A program made the position numbers and the translations under genes. From Alphaproteobacteria bacterium (lineage in GTDB: Bacteria > Pseudomonadota > Alphaproteobacteria > Caulobacterales > Hyphomonadaceae), in assembly GCA_009909065.1 (NCBI GenBank), contig JAAANZ010000062.1, positions 1 to 38,831 of the forward strand: a DNA stretch of 38,831 bases, written 5' to 3'. Positions 25,569-35,264 of the stretch are shown in pieces; within the stretch, counting starts at the first letter, position 1, and each line of letters opens with the position of its first letter. The notes under the pieces are model-generated. The model saw only the letters and a list, made by a program, of their open reading frames with translations, had not been told where the DNA came from and made no database searches.

Positions 25569-25635
25569 GGCGCGCCGGCTGGCCGGGGCGCGCCCCGGGT
25601 TTCGTTCGAATGCGCCGCCCGGCCGGGCGCGGAGG
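25569..25635 (+). promoter_or_regulatory. GC-rich expression platform between riboswitch and btuB
   Basis: GGCGCGCC (25569-25576) pairs with GGCGCGCC (25587-25594), a GC stem followed by CCGGGTTTCGTT, which looks like an intrinsic terminator. A second palindrome GCCCGGCCGGGC (25617-25628) ends 2 nt before the GGAGG ribosome site (25631-25635). Either could be the switch output (termination or translation block). Which one is used is inference. Confidence 0.5.
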
Positions 25636-25643
25636 AAAACGCG

Positions 25644-27524
25644 ATGTCGAAACAATCGCTGATACTGACGGCGGCCACGCTGGTGCTGGCCGATATGTCC
25701 ATGGCCCAAACCGGTGAAAACGCCGAGCGGCTCGACACGGTGACCGTGACCGGGCTGCGGCCCGTGCCACTGTCGGATGTGACAGCGGCTGTCACGATAC
25801 TCGACAGCGAGGATCTCGAACTGCGCGCAGCCCCCTATCTGGCCGACGAGTTGCGGGCCGTTCCCGGCCTGACGGTCTCGCGCTCCGGCGCGCTGGGCGG
25901 GCTCACTCAGGTCCGCCTGCGCGGGGCCGAGGCCAATCACACGCTGCTGCTCATTGACGGGATCGAGGTCTCCGACCCGGTCACGGGCGAAAGCGATTTC
26001 GGCCTGTTTTCCGGGCTTCGCCCCCAGCGGGTCGAAGTGCTGCGCGGCGAACAGTCCGGGCTTTACGGCTCGGATGCGATCGGCGGGGTCATCAATATCG
26101 TCACCGGGGGCGAGACGGGCCTGATCGGGCGGGCCGAATTGGGCTCACGCGACACGCTGCGCGGTGATCTCGGCTATGGCTTCGATGCCGGGCGCTCCGC
26201 ACTGACCGTCTCGGCAGGCGGCTTTTCCACGCAAGGCGTCGACACGTCCGGTTCGGGCGGTGAAGAAGACGGCTCGGAAAGCTACAACTTCCTGGCGACA
26301 GGCACGCACGGACCGGATGGCGGCTGGCAGGTCTCGGGCCTGGCGCGCTATGGGCGCAGCGATGTCGAGACCGACCCCGACCTTGATTTCGACGGCCGGC
26401 TCGATGACGGCGATCGTGTCACGGAGGCTGAACACTGGACGCTCGGCGGCGCGTTCGGCGGGCCGGCGGGCGGCTTCGACCACCAGTTTCGCGCAAGCTT
26501 CAATGCCGTGGCGCGTGACAATTTCGCCGATGGCGATTTTACCGACGCCGCCGAAGGCGAGCGGACGAAAGTCTCCTACAGCCCCTCACGCCGCTTCGAA
26601 GCGGGCAAGGCAAGCCTCCGGCTGGCCGGCCTCATCGATTATGAGATCGAGGATTACAGCGCCCGCGACACGCAGTTTGGCGGGGCCACCAATCAGGATG
26701 AGTGCTTCGAGACGCTCGGCCTGGCCGGCGAGGCGCGGGTGGATTTCGGAAGGCTCCGGCTCGCGGCAAACCTGCGTCATGACGACAATGACGGTCGGTT
26801 CGAGGCGGCCACGACAGGCCGGCTGTCCGGCGCAGTGCAGGTCCACCGCGACCACCGGCTTCGCGCCTCGATCGGCACGGGCGTCAAGAACCCGACCTTC
26901 ACCGAGCTTTTCGGCTTCTTCCCGGGCAGCTTTGTCGGCAACCCGGAGCTAGAGCCGGAACAGTCCACCAGCTGGGAAATCGGCTGGGACGGCAAGGCCG
27001 GCCCGCTCGACCTGTCGGCGACCTGGTTCGAGGCTGAACTGGAAGACGAGATCTTTACCGCCTTCAATCCCGATTTCACCTCCACGGCGCTCAACCGCGA
27101 GGGCGAAAGCGAGCGCAGCGGGCTTGAGATCGGCGCGCGCTGGCAGGCCGGCGCGGGTCTCAGCCTGGCCGGCCAGGCGACATTCATCGACTCCACCGCC
27201 GATGACGGCGCCGATGAAATCCGCGTGCCCTCCGAAACCGCCAGCCTGTCGGTCGATTATCGCCCTGACGCGTGGAACGGGGCGCGCGCGGGCCTGGCAC
27301 TCGATTATGTCGGCGAGCAGGATGATTTCGATTTCGGCGCGGTGCCGGCCGCGCGCGTGACGCTGGACAGCTATGCGCTGGCCAGCGCCAGCGCGGAATG
27401 GCCGCTGAGCGAGAAGGTCGCCCTCACGCTGCGCGGGGAAAACCTTCTGGATGAAGAGGTCACCGATGTGTTCGGCTTTCGCGGCCCGGGCGCGGGCCTC
27501 TTCGTGGGGCTGAGGCTGCGCTGA
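25644..27524 (+). CDS. btuB: TonB-dependent cobalamin receptor
   Basis: This outer-membrane receptor imports vitamin B12 with energy from TonB. The 626-residue product has a signal peptide (to about MSMAQ), a TonB-box-like LDTVTVTG (residues 30-37), a plug domain (DELRAVPGLTVSRSGALGGL, VRLRGAEANHTLLLIDGIEV, VEVLRGEQSGLYGSDAIGGV) and a 22-strand barrel ending in GLFVGLRLR with a terminal aromatic-poor strand. The size suits BtuB (about 600) rather than siderophore receptors. Riboswitch control and the following btuFCD genes fix the substrate. The stop overlaps btuF (TGATG). Confidence 0.94.
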   Translation: MSKQSLILTAATLVLADMSMAQTGENAERLDTVTVTGLRPVPLSDVTAAVTILDSEDLELRAAPYLADELRAVPGLTVSRSGALGGLTQVRLRGAEANHTLLLIDGIEVSDPVTGESDFGLFSGLRPQRVEVLRGEQSGLYGSDAIGGVINIVTGGETGLIGRAELGSRDTLRGDLGYGFDAGRSALTVSAGGFSTQGVDTSGSGGEEDGSESYNFLATGTHGPDGGWQVSGLARYGRSDVETDPDLDFDGRLDDGDRVTEAEHWTLGGAFGGPAGGFDHQFRASFNAVARDNFADGDFTDAAEGERTKVSYSPSRRFEAGKASLRLAGLIDYEIEDYSARDTQFGGATNQDECFETLGLAGEARVDFGRLRLAANLRHDDNDGRFEAATTGRLSGAVQVHRDHRLRASIGTGVKNPTFTELFGFFPGSFVGNPELEPEQSTSWEIGWDGKAGPLDLSATWFEAELEDEIFTAFNPDFTSTALNREGESERSGLEIGARWQAGAGLSLAGQATFIDSTADDGADEIRVPSETASLSVDYRPDAWNGARAGLALDYVGEQDDFDFGAVPAARVTLDSYALASASAEWPLSEKVALTLRGENLLDEEVTDVFGFRGPGAGLFVGLRLR

Positions 27525-28354
27525 TGACACGGCTGGCGATCCTCATCTGCGCCCTGCTCCTTTCGGCCTGTTCGCGCGCCGAAATGACCGCGCTGAACGA
27601 AACGCAGCGGCCCATGCGGATCGTCAGCCTTGATTACTGCGCCGACCAGTATGTCCTCAAACTCGCCGATCGCGAGCAGATCCTGGCCCTCTCGCCCGGC
27701 GCGCAAGGCGATTTCTCCTATATGCGCCACGCGGCAGAGGGCCTGCCGAGCGTGTCCCCGTCGGCCGAGGATGTTCTGGCGCTGAAACCCGACCTCGTGG
27801 TGCGCGCCTATGGCGGCGGACCGAGGGCGCCGGCCCTGTTCGCCCGCGCCGGGATACCGGTTCTCGAAGTGGGCTGGACATCGAAGATCGCCGGCGATGG
27901 GCCCGGCACGGTGGCCGGAACGATCCGCCACATGGCCGAGGGGCTGGGACAGGCCCCGCGGGGCGAGGCACTTGCCGCGGCGTATCACGCGCGCCTGGCC
28001 GGGCTCAGCCCGGGCCCGGCCGGTGAGACGGCGCTTTATGCCACTCCGGGCGGGGTGACATCGGGGCCCGGCTCCCTTGTCCATGAAATGCTGGTCGCGG
28101 CCGGGCTGGAGAATTTCCAGCGCAAGCCCGGCTGGCGCCCGATCCCTCTGGAGCGGCTGGCTTATGAGACGCCGGACCGCTTCGTCTTCGCCGATTTCGA
28201 TGGCGGCGCCGGCCCCTGGAGCGCGGCGCGCCATCCCCTCCTGGCCCGCCGCCTGCGCGAGACGCCGGTCACGCGGATCGACGGCGCCTCGACCGCCTGC
28301 GGGGCCTGGTTCGCGGGCGATGCGATCGAGGCGATGGCGGAGCGCCCCGAATGA
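27524..28354 (+). CDS. btuF: Cobalamin-binding ABC transporter substrate protein, lipoprotein
   Basis: This 276-residue periplasmic binding protein of the BtuF/FepB helical-backbone class has a lipobox ending LLSAC (about Cys16) and fold signatures MRIVSLDYCADQYVLKLADR, SAEDVLALKPDLVVRAYGGG and GTVAGTIRHMAEGLGQ. It delivers B12 to the BtuCD permease. Overlap with btuB and btuC implies translational coupling. In E. coli BtuF is soluble; here it appears lipid-anchored. Confidence 0.9.
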   Translation: MTRLAILICALLLSACSRAEMTALNETQRPMRIVSLDYCADQYVLKLADREQILALSPGAQGDFSYMRHAAEGLPSVSPSAEDVLALKPDLVVRAYGGGPRAPALFARAGIPVLEVGWTSKIAGDGPGTVAGTIRHMAEGLGQAPRGEALAAAYHARLAGLSPGPAGETALYATPGGVTSGPGSLVHEMLVAAGLENFQRKPGWRPIPLERLAYETPDRFVFADFDGGAGPWSAARHPLLARRLRETPVTRIDGASTACGAWFAGDAIEAMAERPE

Positions 28355-29335
28355 GCGCCGGGCGCTGGCTGACGCCCGCACTGGCGGTGGCCAGCCTTGC
28401 CGGCGTGTTCGCCGCCTGCCTCATCGGCTCGACCCCCCTGCCCGCCGGGCGCATCCTGGCGGCCTTCCTGGGCAGTGGTGAGGCCGGCGACCGGCTGGTG
28501 GTCTGGGTGATCCGGCTGCCGCGCGCACTGGCTGCCTTTCTCGTCGGCGCTGCGCTCGGCATCAGCGGGGCGGCCCTGCAGGGGCTCTTGCGCAACCCGC
28601 TTGCCGAGCCGGGCGTGCTGGGCGTATCGGCCTCGGCCTCGCTGGCGGCCAGTTTTGCGATCTATTACGGGTTGGTCGCCCTCAGCCCCTGGGTCCTGCC
28701 GCTGGCGGCCATTCTCGGGGCCCTTGTGGCCACGGGCCTCCTGACAATCGCCGCCATACGCACCCGTTCGGTGGTCACACTCATCCTGATCGGGGTCGGC
28801 TTGTCGAGTTTTGCCGGCGCGGCGATGAGCCTTCTCATGAACCTCGCTCCCAATCCGTTCTCCCTTTCGGACATGGTCAACTGGATGCTCGGCTCCGTGG
28901 CCAATCGCAGTTTCGCGGATATCGCGCTCGCCCTGCCCTTCCTCGCTGTCGGCGCCGTGATTCTGATGACGACACGGCGCGGCCTCAGCGCCCTGACACT
29001 CGGCGAGGAGGCGGCCAGCGGCCTGGGCCTCGACCTGAGGGCCCAGCGTATCTGGACGGTGCTCGGCGCCGGACTGGCGACGGGCGCGTCCGTGGCCCTG
29101 GCGGGCGCGATAGGCTTTGTCGGGATCGTCGCGCCGCATCTCATCCGGCCCCTGGTCGGTCATGACCCGGCGCGCGCGCTGTTGCCCTCGGCCTTGCTGG
29201 CCGGGCTGATACTCGTCCTCGCCGATATCGGAGTGCGGCTTGCGCCGACAGCAAGCGAGCTGAAGCTCGGCGTGGTCGCGGCCCTGATCGGAGCGCCGGC
29301 CTTCATCTGGATCGCGATGCAAAGGCGAGCCCTGC

Positions 29336-29343
<8 letters not shown>
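28351..29343 (+). CDS. btuC: Cobalamin ABC transporter permease
   Basis: This 330-residue FecCD-family permease has about ten transmembrane helices: IRLPRALAAFLVGAALGISG, AALQGLLRNPLAEPGVLGVS, MVNWMLGSVANRSFADIALA, the coupling-helix region GLGLDLRAQRIWTVLGAGLA, and GFVGIVAPHLIRPLVGHDPA. It forms the inner-membrane channel for B12. The ATG overlaps the btuF stop by 4 bp (ATGA), and the 3' end overlaps btuD by 8 bp. Confidence 0.94.
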
Positions 29344-30097
<754 letters not shown>

Positions 30098-30111
30098 AAA
30101 ACCGGCAGGTC

Positions 30112-30648
30112 TCAGACCAGCGGATATTCGGCTTCCGCGACATAGCGCGACGGGCCGCGGCCCGTAATATGGCTTTCATAGAGGTGGAAACGGTCGGCCC
30201 AGAAGGGGCCGGCTTCGAAGGTCTGGAAGCGCTCGGACCAGGCCATGGCATCGGCGAGCGGCGTGCCATGGCAGTAGGCGAGCGTGACATGCGGAATGAA
30301 GCTGCGCTTCTCAGCCGGCAGGCCGATCCGCCGGGCGGCCCGTTCGCAGCGCCCGGCCAGCCCGGCAAGTGCCTCGTCCTGCACAACACGCGCCCAGACC
30401 GCATGCGGCTCGCGCCGGCCGAACCAGCCGACACCGGAAAGCTTCAACTGCATCTGGCGCGCCTCGATCCCGGCGAGTTCATGGTCGAGTTCGCGCGCTG
30501 TCACGAACTCGATCTCACCAAAGAAACGCAGGGTGATATGGAAATTCTCGACCGGGCGCCAGCTGGCGCCGGCAAGGTCTTTCTGGAGGTCGACAAGCTC
30601 ATCGCCGATCTCGTCGGGAACCGGCAATCCGGCAAACAATCGGTGCAT
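30112..30648 (-). CDS. thpR: RNA 2',3'-cyclic phosphodiesterase
   Basis: This 178-residue 2H phosphoesterase opens 2',3'-cyclic phosphates on RNA. The two HxT motifs are HITL (His37, Thr39) and HVTL (His120, Thr122). MHRLFAGLPVPDEIGDELVD, WRPVENFHITLRFFGE and FIPHVTLAYCHGTP are typical. The start at 30648 is chosen because GGAGG lies upstream; the frame from 30705 lacks a site. It lies downstream of the FKBP lipoprotein gene on the same strand, 64 bp away. Confidence 0.94.
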   Translation of the reverse strand: MHRLFAGLPVPDEIGDELVDLQKDLAGASWRPVENFHITLRFFGEIEFVTARELDHELAGIEARQMQLKLSGVGWFGRREPHAVWARVVQDEALAGLAGRCERAARRIGLPAEKRSFIPHVTLAYCHGTPLADAMAWSERFQTFEAGPFWADRFHLYESHITGRGPSRYVAEAEYPLV

Positions 30649-30712
30649 CGCGGAGCCTCCTCTGACGGGGCGCGGCGCGGTGTTCAGGACGGCGCGGATG
30701 CGCAAGGCGCAC

Positions 30713-31651
30713 CTACTGGCTCTTCAGGACATCCATCAGCTCGACCTCGAAATTGAGATCGGCATCTGGCGGGATCGGCCCGTCGGGCGTGCCTTCCTCA
30801 CCATAGGCGAGCTCGGACGGCAGGTGAATCAACCAGCGATCGCCGCGCTGCATCATGCCCAGCGCCTCGCTCCAGCCGCGAATGACACGATTGGCCTGGA
30901 ACAGCGCCGGCTCGCCGCGCTTGAACGCGCTGTCGAACACCTCGCCGGTCTCGTCGAGCCGGCCTTCATAGAAGACCACCACCGTGTCGCCGCCGCTCGG
31001 CGAGGGATTGTCTCCCTCGGCCTCCTCCAGGACGACATATTCAAGGCCCGACTCCGTGGTTTGCACCGCGTCCAGAGAACTGTCCCAGGGCGTGTATTTG
31101 TCCCAGGCGGGCGCATCCACCTTTTTCGGGGGTGGGGCCTTCTCGACCTGCTGGAGCGCGACATGAAAGACAAGATCATCGCCCGGCTGGATGACACCGC
31201 CGGGGCGTGGATTCTGGCCATAGCCGAGATCGCTGGGGATGAAGAAGACGAATTCATCGCCTTCGCTCATCAGCTGCAGCCCCTCGGTCCAGCCTGCGAT
31301 CACGCCGTCAACCGGAAAACGCGCCGGGCTGGAACGATCATAGGAGCTGTCGAATTTCTTGCCCGTATCGGCGATGCGGCCTTCATACATGACCTGCACC
31401 GTATCGCGCGCAGTCGGGCTGGGCGCGTCGTCAGGGCCTTCGGACACGACGAGATATTGCAGCCCGCTCGAGGTCGTCTCGACACCTTCGCGCCCGGCAT
31501 TCCAGGGCACGAGATCGCCGAGCTTGTTCGTTCCGGTTTCGGCCGGGGCCTCGCGACTGGTTTCAGAAGACGGGTCGTTATCGCTCACCGGTGCCGACGA
31601 GCCACAGGCGGCAAGCGCGATGGCGGATGAGGCGAGAAGAAATCGTTTCAT
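30713..31651 (-). CDS. Double-domain FKBP-type peptidyl-prolyl isomerase, lipoprotein
   Basis: This is a 312-residue predicted lipoprotein (MKRFLLASSAIALAACGSSA, lipobox LAAC) with two FKBP domains in tandem. The first has TSSGLQYLVVSEGPDDAPSP, VQVMYEGRIADTGKKFDSSY, VIAGWTEGLQLMSEGDEFVF and IPSDLGYG. The second repeats the pattern with TESGLEYVVLEEAEGDNPSP, VVVFYEGRLDETGEVFDSAF, VIRGWSEALGMMQRGDRWLI and LPSELAYG. Both domains keep the core GW.E and LAYG/LGYG features. It probably folds envelope proteins. The start at 31651 has GGAGAT upstream. Confidence 0.93.
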   Translation of the reverse strand: MKRFLLASSAIALAACGSSAPVSDNDPSSETSREAPAETGTNKLGDLVPWNAGREGVETTSSGLQYLVVSEGPDDAPSPTARDTVQVMYEGRIADTGKKFDSSYDRSSPARFPVDGVIAGWTEGLQLMSEGDEFVFFIPSDLGYGQNPRPGGVIQPGDDLVFHVALQQVEKAPPPKKVDAPAWDKYTPWDSSLDAVQTTESGLEYVVLEEAEGDNPSPSGGDTVVVFYEGRLDETGEVFDSAFKRGEPALFQANRVIRGWSEALGMMQRGDRWLIHLPSELAYGEEGTPDGPIPPDADLNFEVELMDVLKSQ

Positions 31652-31752
31652 GGCGGATCTCCGGTCGGATCGGTGGCTGCGCCAAGCGTTAGGGCAGTTG
31701 GCGCGGTCTGTCACCACCCTCTGCGAGCGCCGGAAATCGGCCGATCACGCGC

Positions 31753-31781
31753 TTGTGAATGGCCGGCTTCGCAGCTGCAAC
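31753..31781 (+). promoter_or_regulatory. Likely promoter of the outer-membrane protein gene
   Basis: TTGTGA (31753-31758) and GCTGCAAC (31774-31781) resemble the Caulobacter-type boxes. The -10 and its left flank (CGCAGCTGCAAC) are identical to those of the B12 operon promoter. The leader to the ATG would be about 67 nt. Confidence 0.4.
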
Positions 31782-31854
31782 TAAGTCCGGCTGCGGGGCG
31801 TTGGATCAAAACCGCAAATCCCTCGAGCGGGGGCGGCAAACTGGAGAAGGAATA

Positions 31855-32649
31855 ATGGTTGCAAAGTCTCTCAAAGGCGTCGTTCTTGCCCTGCTGGCCG
31901 GAACAGCCCTGCCACTGACGGCGGCGGCCCAGGACTGGTATGCCGGCGCTTCGGTGTCCTGGCAGCAGCAGAATGACAGTTCCAATTCCGGCAGCACAGG
32001 GGCCTTCACCACGGGCAATGGATCGCCGACCGTTCCGTTTGGCACCGAGATTGCCGAGGGCACGTCCTATGGCTGGGAAACCGAATTCGATGGCGGCTAC
32101 GGCCTCGCCGGTGAAGTCGGCCTGCGCCGTGGCGATGGCTGGCGCGGCGGTCTCGAACTGACCTATACCAATAGCGATGTCGACAGCCATGGCGGTGTCA
32201 CGCTCGGCGGAGCCGGGCTCGACGGCGTCGATGCCGCCGTGCTGACCGGCGCGCAGGAGCAGCTCGGCGCAAGCGTCGGTGAAGTCGTGGGCGCCGGCGA
32301 AGGCGACATTTCCAGTGTCGGCCTGTTCGCGAACGGCTATTACGACTTCAACACGGCCGGTCAGTTCCAGCCCTATCTGGGCGCCGGTCTCGGCTTCATG
32401 GATGTGGATGTCGAATACAGCCCGTCCGGCGTCGGCATCATCGATGGCGGCGAGACCAAGTTCGCCTGGCAGCTCAAGGCCGGCGCAACCTGGCGCGTGA
32501 CCGAGCGCTGGGACGTCTATGGCGAATACGCCTATCGCCAGAGCGACGATATCGAGGTCAATAACGACCTCTTCCCGGGATCGCTCGACATCGAGAACCA
32601 GCAGAACCTGTTCTCCGTCGGCACGCGGATCCGTTTCGACACTTACTGA
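31855..32649 (+). CDS. Outer-membrane beta-barrel protein
   Basis: This 264-residue porin-like or OmpA-like small barrel has a signal peptide ending AAAQD. Alternating strands follow, such as DWYAGASVSWQQQND, YGLAGEVGLRRGDGWRGGLE, FQPYLGAGLGFMDVDVEYSP, FAWQLKAGATWRVTERWDVY and a terminal FSVGTRIRFDTY with a C-terminal aromatic residue as needed for BAM recognition. The pattern fits the PF13505 group. Function (adhesion, structure or small-solute passage) is unknown. The ATG at 31855 follows GGAGAAGG, and a strong terminator follows. Confidence 0.88.
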   Translation: MVAKSLKGVVLALLAGTALPLTAAAQDWYAGASVSWQQQNDSSNSGSTGAFTTGNGSPTVPFGTEIAEGTSYGWETEFDGGYGLAGEVGLRRGDGWRGGLELTYTNSDVDSHGGVTLGGAGLDGVDAAVLTGAQEQLGASVGEVVGAGEGDISSVGLFANGYYDFNTAGQFQPYLGAGLGFMDVDVEYSPSGVGIIDGGETKFAWQLKAGATWRVTERWDVYGEYAYRQSDDIEVNNDLFPGSLDIENQQNLFSVGTRIRFDTY

Positions 32650-32673
32650 TCGCCCAGCCCGGGCCACAAAGCA

Positions 32674-32701
32674 CCGTGCAGGGCGAAAAAGCCCTGCACG
32701 G
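32674..32701 (+). terminator. Strong hairpin terminator
   Basis: CCGTGCAGGGC (32674-32684) pairs perfectly with GCCCTGCACGG (32691-32701), an 11-bp stem with loop GAAAAA. It is followed by CTCTCTT. It lies 25 bp after the outer-membrane protein stop. Confidence 0.8.
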
Positions 32702-32760
32702 CTCTCTTGCGCGCGCGGCGAAGCAGGGATACACGACACGTTCCCGAAGATCCGGACAAC

Positions 32761-32836
<76 letters not shown>

Positions 32837-32841
32837 TCCGC

Positions 32842-32860
32842 AGCCGGTTCGCCGCCGGCT
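32842..32860 (+). terminator. Hairpin after the tRNA
   Basis: AGCCGG (32842-32847) pairs with CCGGCT (32855-32860) around a 7-nt loop, 5 bp past the tRNA CCA. No T-run follows. A processing or termination role is inferred from position. Confidence 0.4.
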
Positions 32861-33014
32861 AAGGAACCCGCCGGGGGATCTGTTTCGCGTCGCGAAGGCT
32901 CCGGCAGAAGAACCTCTCTCCTGACCGGCCACTGCGCCTTTCCTCGCCCCGCTTGCACCGCGCGGGCAATCGCCCCATCTGCGCGGAAGTGAACAGCAAG
33001 GAGCGAGGCCCCTC

Positions 33015-33920
33015 ATGGAGATCAGCATGGGTGGCGCCCCCGGCGCGGGTGCGCATGTCAAGGACAGCACGGACCAGGATTTTGCCAATGATGTGATCGA
33101 GCCATCGAAGGAAACACCGGTCCTCGTCGATTTCTGGGCGCCTTGGTGCGGGCCGTGCAAGACCCTTGGTCCGCTTATCGAGAAAGTCGTCGGAGAAAAG
33201 GCCGGCAAGGTGAAGCTGGTCAAGGTGAATATCGACGAAAACCCGCAGATCGCGGGCCAGCTCGGCGTGCGCTCGATCCCGGCCGTTTTCGCCTTCGACC
33301 AGGGCCGGCCCGTGGATGGCTTCATGGGCGCGCTGCCCGAAGGCCAGATCCGTGAATTCATCGACAAGATCATGTCGGGAACCGATGAGGGCCAGCAAAT
33401 CGCCGAGGCCATGGACGGGGCCGACCAGGCCATGCAGACCGGGGACATTGGCGGCGCCGCGCAGATCTATGCCGCCGTCATCAATGCCGAGCCGGAAAAC
33501 GTGCGTGCGATCGCCGGGCTGGCCCGCTGCTACCTGCAGAATGGCGACCGCGAGCGCGCCCGTGAAACCCTCGAAATGACGCCCGCCGACAAGCGCGACG
33601 AGCCCGAATACAAGAGCGTTCGCACCGCACTCGACCTGATGGCCGACGGCCCCGATGAAAATGAGTTTGCCGAGGCCGCCCGGCGCATCGAGGCCGACCC
33701 GGCAGATCATGCCGCCCGCTATGAACTGGCCGAGAATTATGCCGCCGCCGGCCGGCACGGCCCAGCGGTCGACCAGTTGCTGACCATCCTCGAGGCGGAC
33801 ATGAACTGGGGCGAGGGAAAGGCGAAGGAGAAACTGCTGACCGTCTTCGAGGCCGCCGGCCCCAAGGACCCGGCCACGATCGAAGGGCGACGCCGTCTCT
33901 CCTCGCTTATGTTTGCCTGA
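33015..33920 (+). CDS. cnoX: Thioredoxin-TPR chaperone (CnoX/YbbN-like)
   Basis: This 301-residue protein has an N-terminal thioredoxin domain with FWAPWCGPCKTLGPL (Cys45, Cys48, a complete CxxC) and a cis-Pro RSIPAVFAF. A TPR-like helical C-terminal half follows (AMQTGDIGGAAQIYAAVINA, VRAIAGLARCYLQNGDRERA, HAARYELAENYAAAGRHGPA), as in YbbN/CnoX, the redox-protective holdase that works with GroEL and DnaK. Unlike E. coli CnoX (SXXC), the active-site CGPC is intact, so oxidoreductase activity is likely retained. The ATG at 33015 follows GAGCGAGG. The LON-domain gene follows after 92 bp on the same strand. Confidence 0.92.
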   Translation: MEISMGGAPGAGAHVKDSTDQDFANDVIEPSKETPVLVDFWAPWCGPCKTLGPLIEKVVGEKAGKVKLVKVNIDENPQIAGQLGVRSIPAVFAFDQGRPVDGFMGALPEGQIREFIDKIMSGTDEGQQIAEAMDGADQAMQTGDIGGAAQIYAAVINAEPENVRAIAGLARCYLQNGDRERARETLEMTPADKRDEPEYKSVRTALDLMADGPDENEFAEAARRIEADPADHAARYELAENYAAAGRHGPAVDQLLTILEADMNWGEGKAKEKLLTVFEAAGPKDPATIEGRRRLSSLMFA

Positions 33921-34012
33921 AACCCTGGCGCGATGCGCACGGGGCTCGACGCCGCGGCCCGAAGCGCCATCTTGTTGAACACAGCAATAAGCGCCATCGG
34001 AAAGGCTGCACC

Positions 34013-34663
34013 ATGACCGCAGAGAGCTATCGCCAGATCACGGACCTGCCGGACAGGCTGGCCCTGTTCCCGCTGCCCGGCGCCATGCTGTTCCCGCGCT
34101 GGACCCTGTCGCTAAACATTTTCGAACCGCGCTATCTCAACATGGTGGATGATGCGATGAGCGGGGACCGGCTGCTGGGCATGGTTCAGACGACCGGCGG
34201 GCCGAAAGACCGGCCCGATCTCGCCAGCGTCGGCTGCGCCGGTCGGATCACCTCCTATTCGGAGACCGATGACGGGCGTTACCTGATCGTGCTGACCGGG
34301 ATCTGCCGTTTCGAGGTTGACGAGATCGAGGATGTCACGACCCCCTACCGGCAGGCTCATGCCGGATGGCTGCCCTTTGCCGGCGATCTCGGCGCGCCCG
34401 ATATCACGGACCTGCCGAGCCGTGACCGGCTGATCGGCGCGCTCAGTGAATATGTCGAGCGCAACGAGATGAGTGCCGACTGGTCGGCGGTCGAGGATGC
34501 GCCGGTCGAAACGCTGGTCCATGCGCTGTGCGCGGGCTGTCCCTTTTCGGTCCCGGAAAAGCAGGCCCTTCTGGAAGCCGATGGCTTGCGTGACCGCGCC
34601 GACACGCTGATCGCGCTGCTGGAAATGGATGTGCCGGGCTCGCAGGGAGGGCCGATGCAATGA
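34013..34663 (+). CDS. LON peptidase substrate-binding domain protein
   Basis: This 216-residue protein is the stand-alone PUA-like LON N-terminal domain, without the ATPase or protease. Signatures: [60 protein letters not shown] and LTGICRFEV. Stand-alone members are common in alphaproteobacteria. A role in protein quality control is inferred from the fold only. It overlaps the Trm112 gene by 4 bp (ATGA). Confidence 0.92.
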   Translation: MTAESYRQITDLPDRLALFPLPGAMLFPRWTLSLNIFEPRYLNMVDDAMSGDRLLGMVQTTGGPKDRPDLASVGCAGRITSYSETDDGRYLIVLTGICRFEVDEIEDVTTPYRQAHAGWLPFAGDLGAPDITDLPSRDRLIGALSEYVERNEMSADWSAVEDAPVETLVHALCAGCPFSVPEKQALLEADGLRDRADTLIALLEMDVPGSQGGPMQ

Positions 34664-34899
34664 GCGAGACAGGCAAGACACCCGAAACCGAAGATGAGCA
34701 GAGCCCGCAGCGCGCATCGGGCGTCGATCCCCGGCTCCTGGAAGTCCTCGTCTGCCCGCTCACACGGGCGCCTCTGGAATATGATCGCACCGCCGGCGAA
34801 CTCATCTCGAAAAAGGCGGGTCTCGCTTATCCGATCCGTGACGGGCTTCCGGTCCTGCTGGAAGGTGAAGCGCGCGAACTCGACGTGCCGGACGCATGA
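34660..34899 (+). CDS. Trm112/YcaR family protein
   Basis: This 79-residue protein shows the Trm112 core [20 protein letters not shown] and [20 protein letters not shown]. In eukaryotes Trm112 activates methyltransferases by binding them. Bacterial members are less studied and, as here, keep only one cysteine of the zinc site. It is flanked by 4-bp overlaps with both neighbours, so the three genes are translated together. There is a 20-residue polar N-terminal extension. Confidence 0.92.
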   Translation: MSETGKTPETEDEQSPQRASGVDPRLLEVLVCPLTRAPLEYDRTAGELISKKAGLAYPIRDGLPVLLEGEARELDVPDA

Positions 34900-35213
34900 G
34901 CACACCTGAGCAAACCTTCTGGCCCCGGCGCCTGCGTTTCCAGGAATCGGCTGCACGTCTTGTGGTAGAATATGATGACGGCGTCGATGTGGCGATCCCT
35001 TACAAGCAACTGCGTGAGGAAAGCCCGTCAGCCGAAGTGCGCGGCCACGGCGCCGGGCCCCGCCCGCCCGCGCCGGTAGTGGCCGACGATATCACGGTAA
35101 CCGACGCCACACCGGTCGGGCGGTACGCCGTGCGTATCCGCTTTTCCGACGGCCATGATACGGGGCTTTACACCTGGGCCTATCTGCGCGGCCTTGGCGA
35201 AACGATCGGTTGA
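34896..35213 (+). CDS. DUF971 domain protein
   Basis: This 105-residue protein matches the gamma-butyrobetaine hydroxylase N-terminal-like domain (DUF971): [40 protein letters not shown], then [20 protein letters not shown] and LRGLGE. Related domains sit near iron-sulfur carrier proteins in other bacteria, but no catalytic part is present here. It is the last gene of a LON-Trm112-DUF971 cassette. Function is not assigned. Confidence 0.92.
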   Translation: MSTPEQTFWPRRLRFQESAARLVVEYDDGVDVAIPYKQLREESPSAEVRGHGAGPRPPAPVVADDITVTDATPVGRYAVRIRFSDGHDTGLYTWAYLRGLGETIG

Positions 35214-35264
35214 CGCAAACGGGCAGGCGACAGGCCGGATCATTTCGGCTAGATCGCCAGCGAC

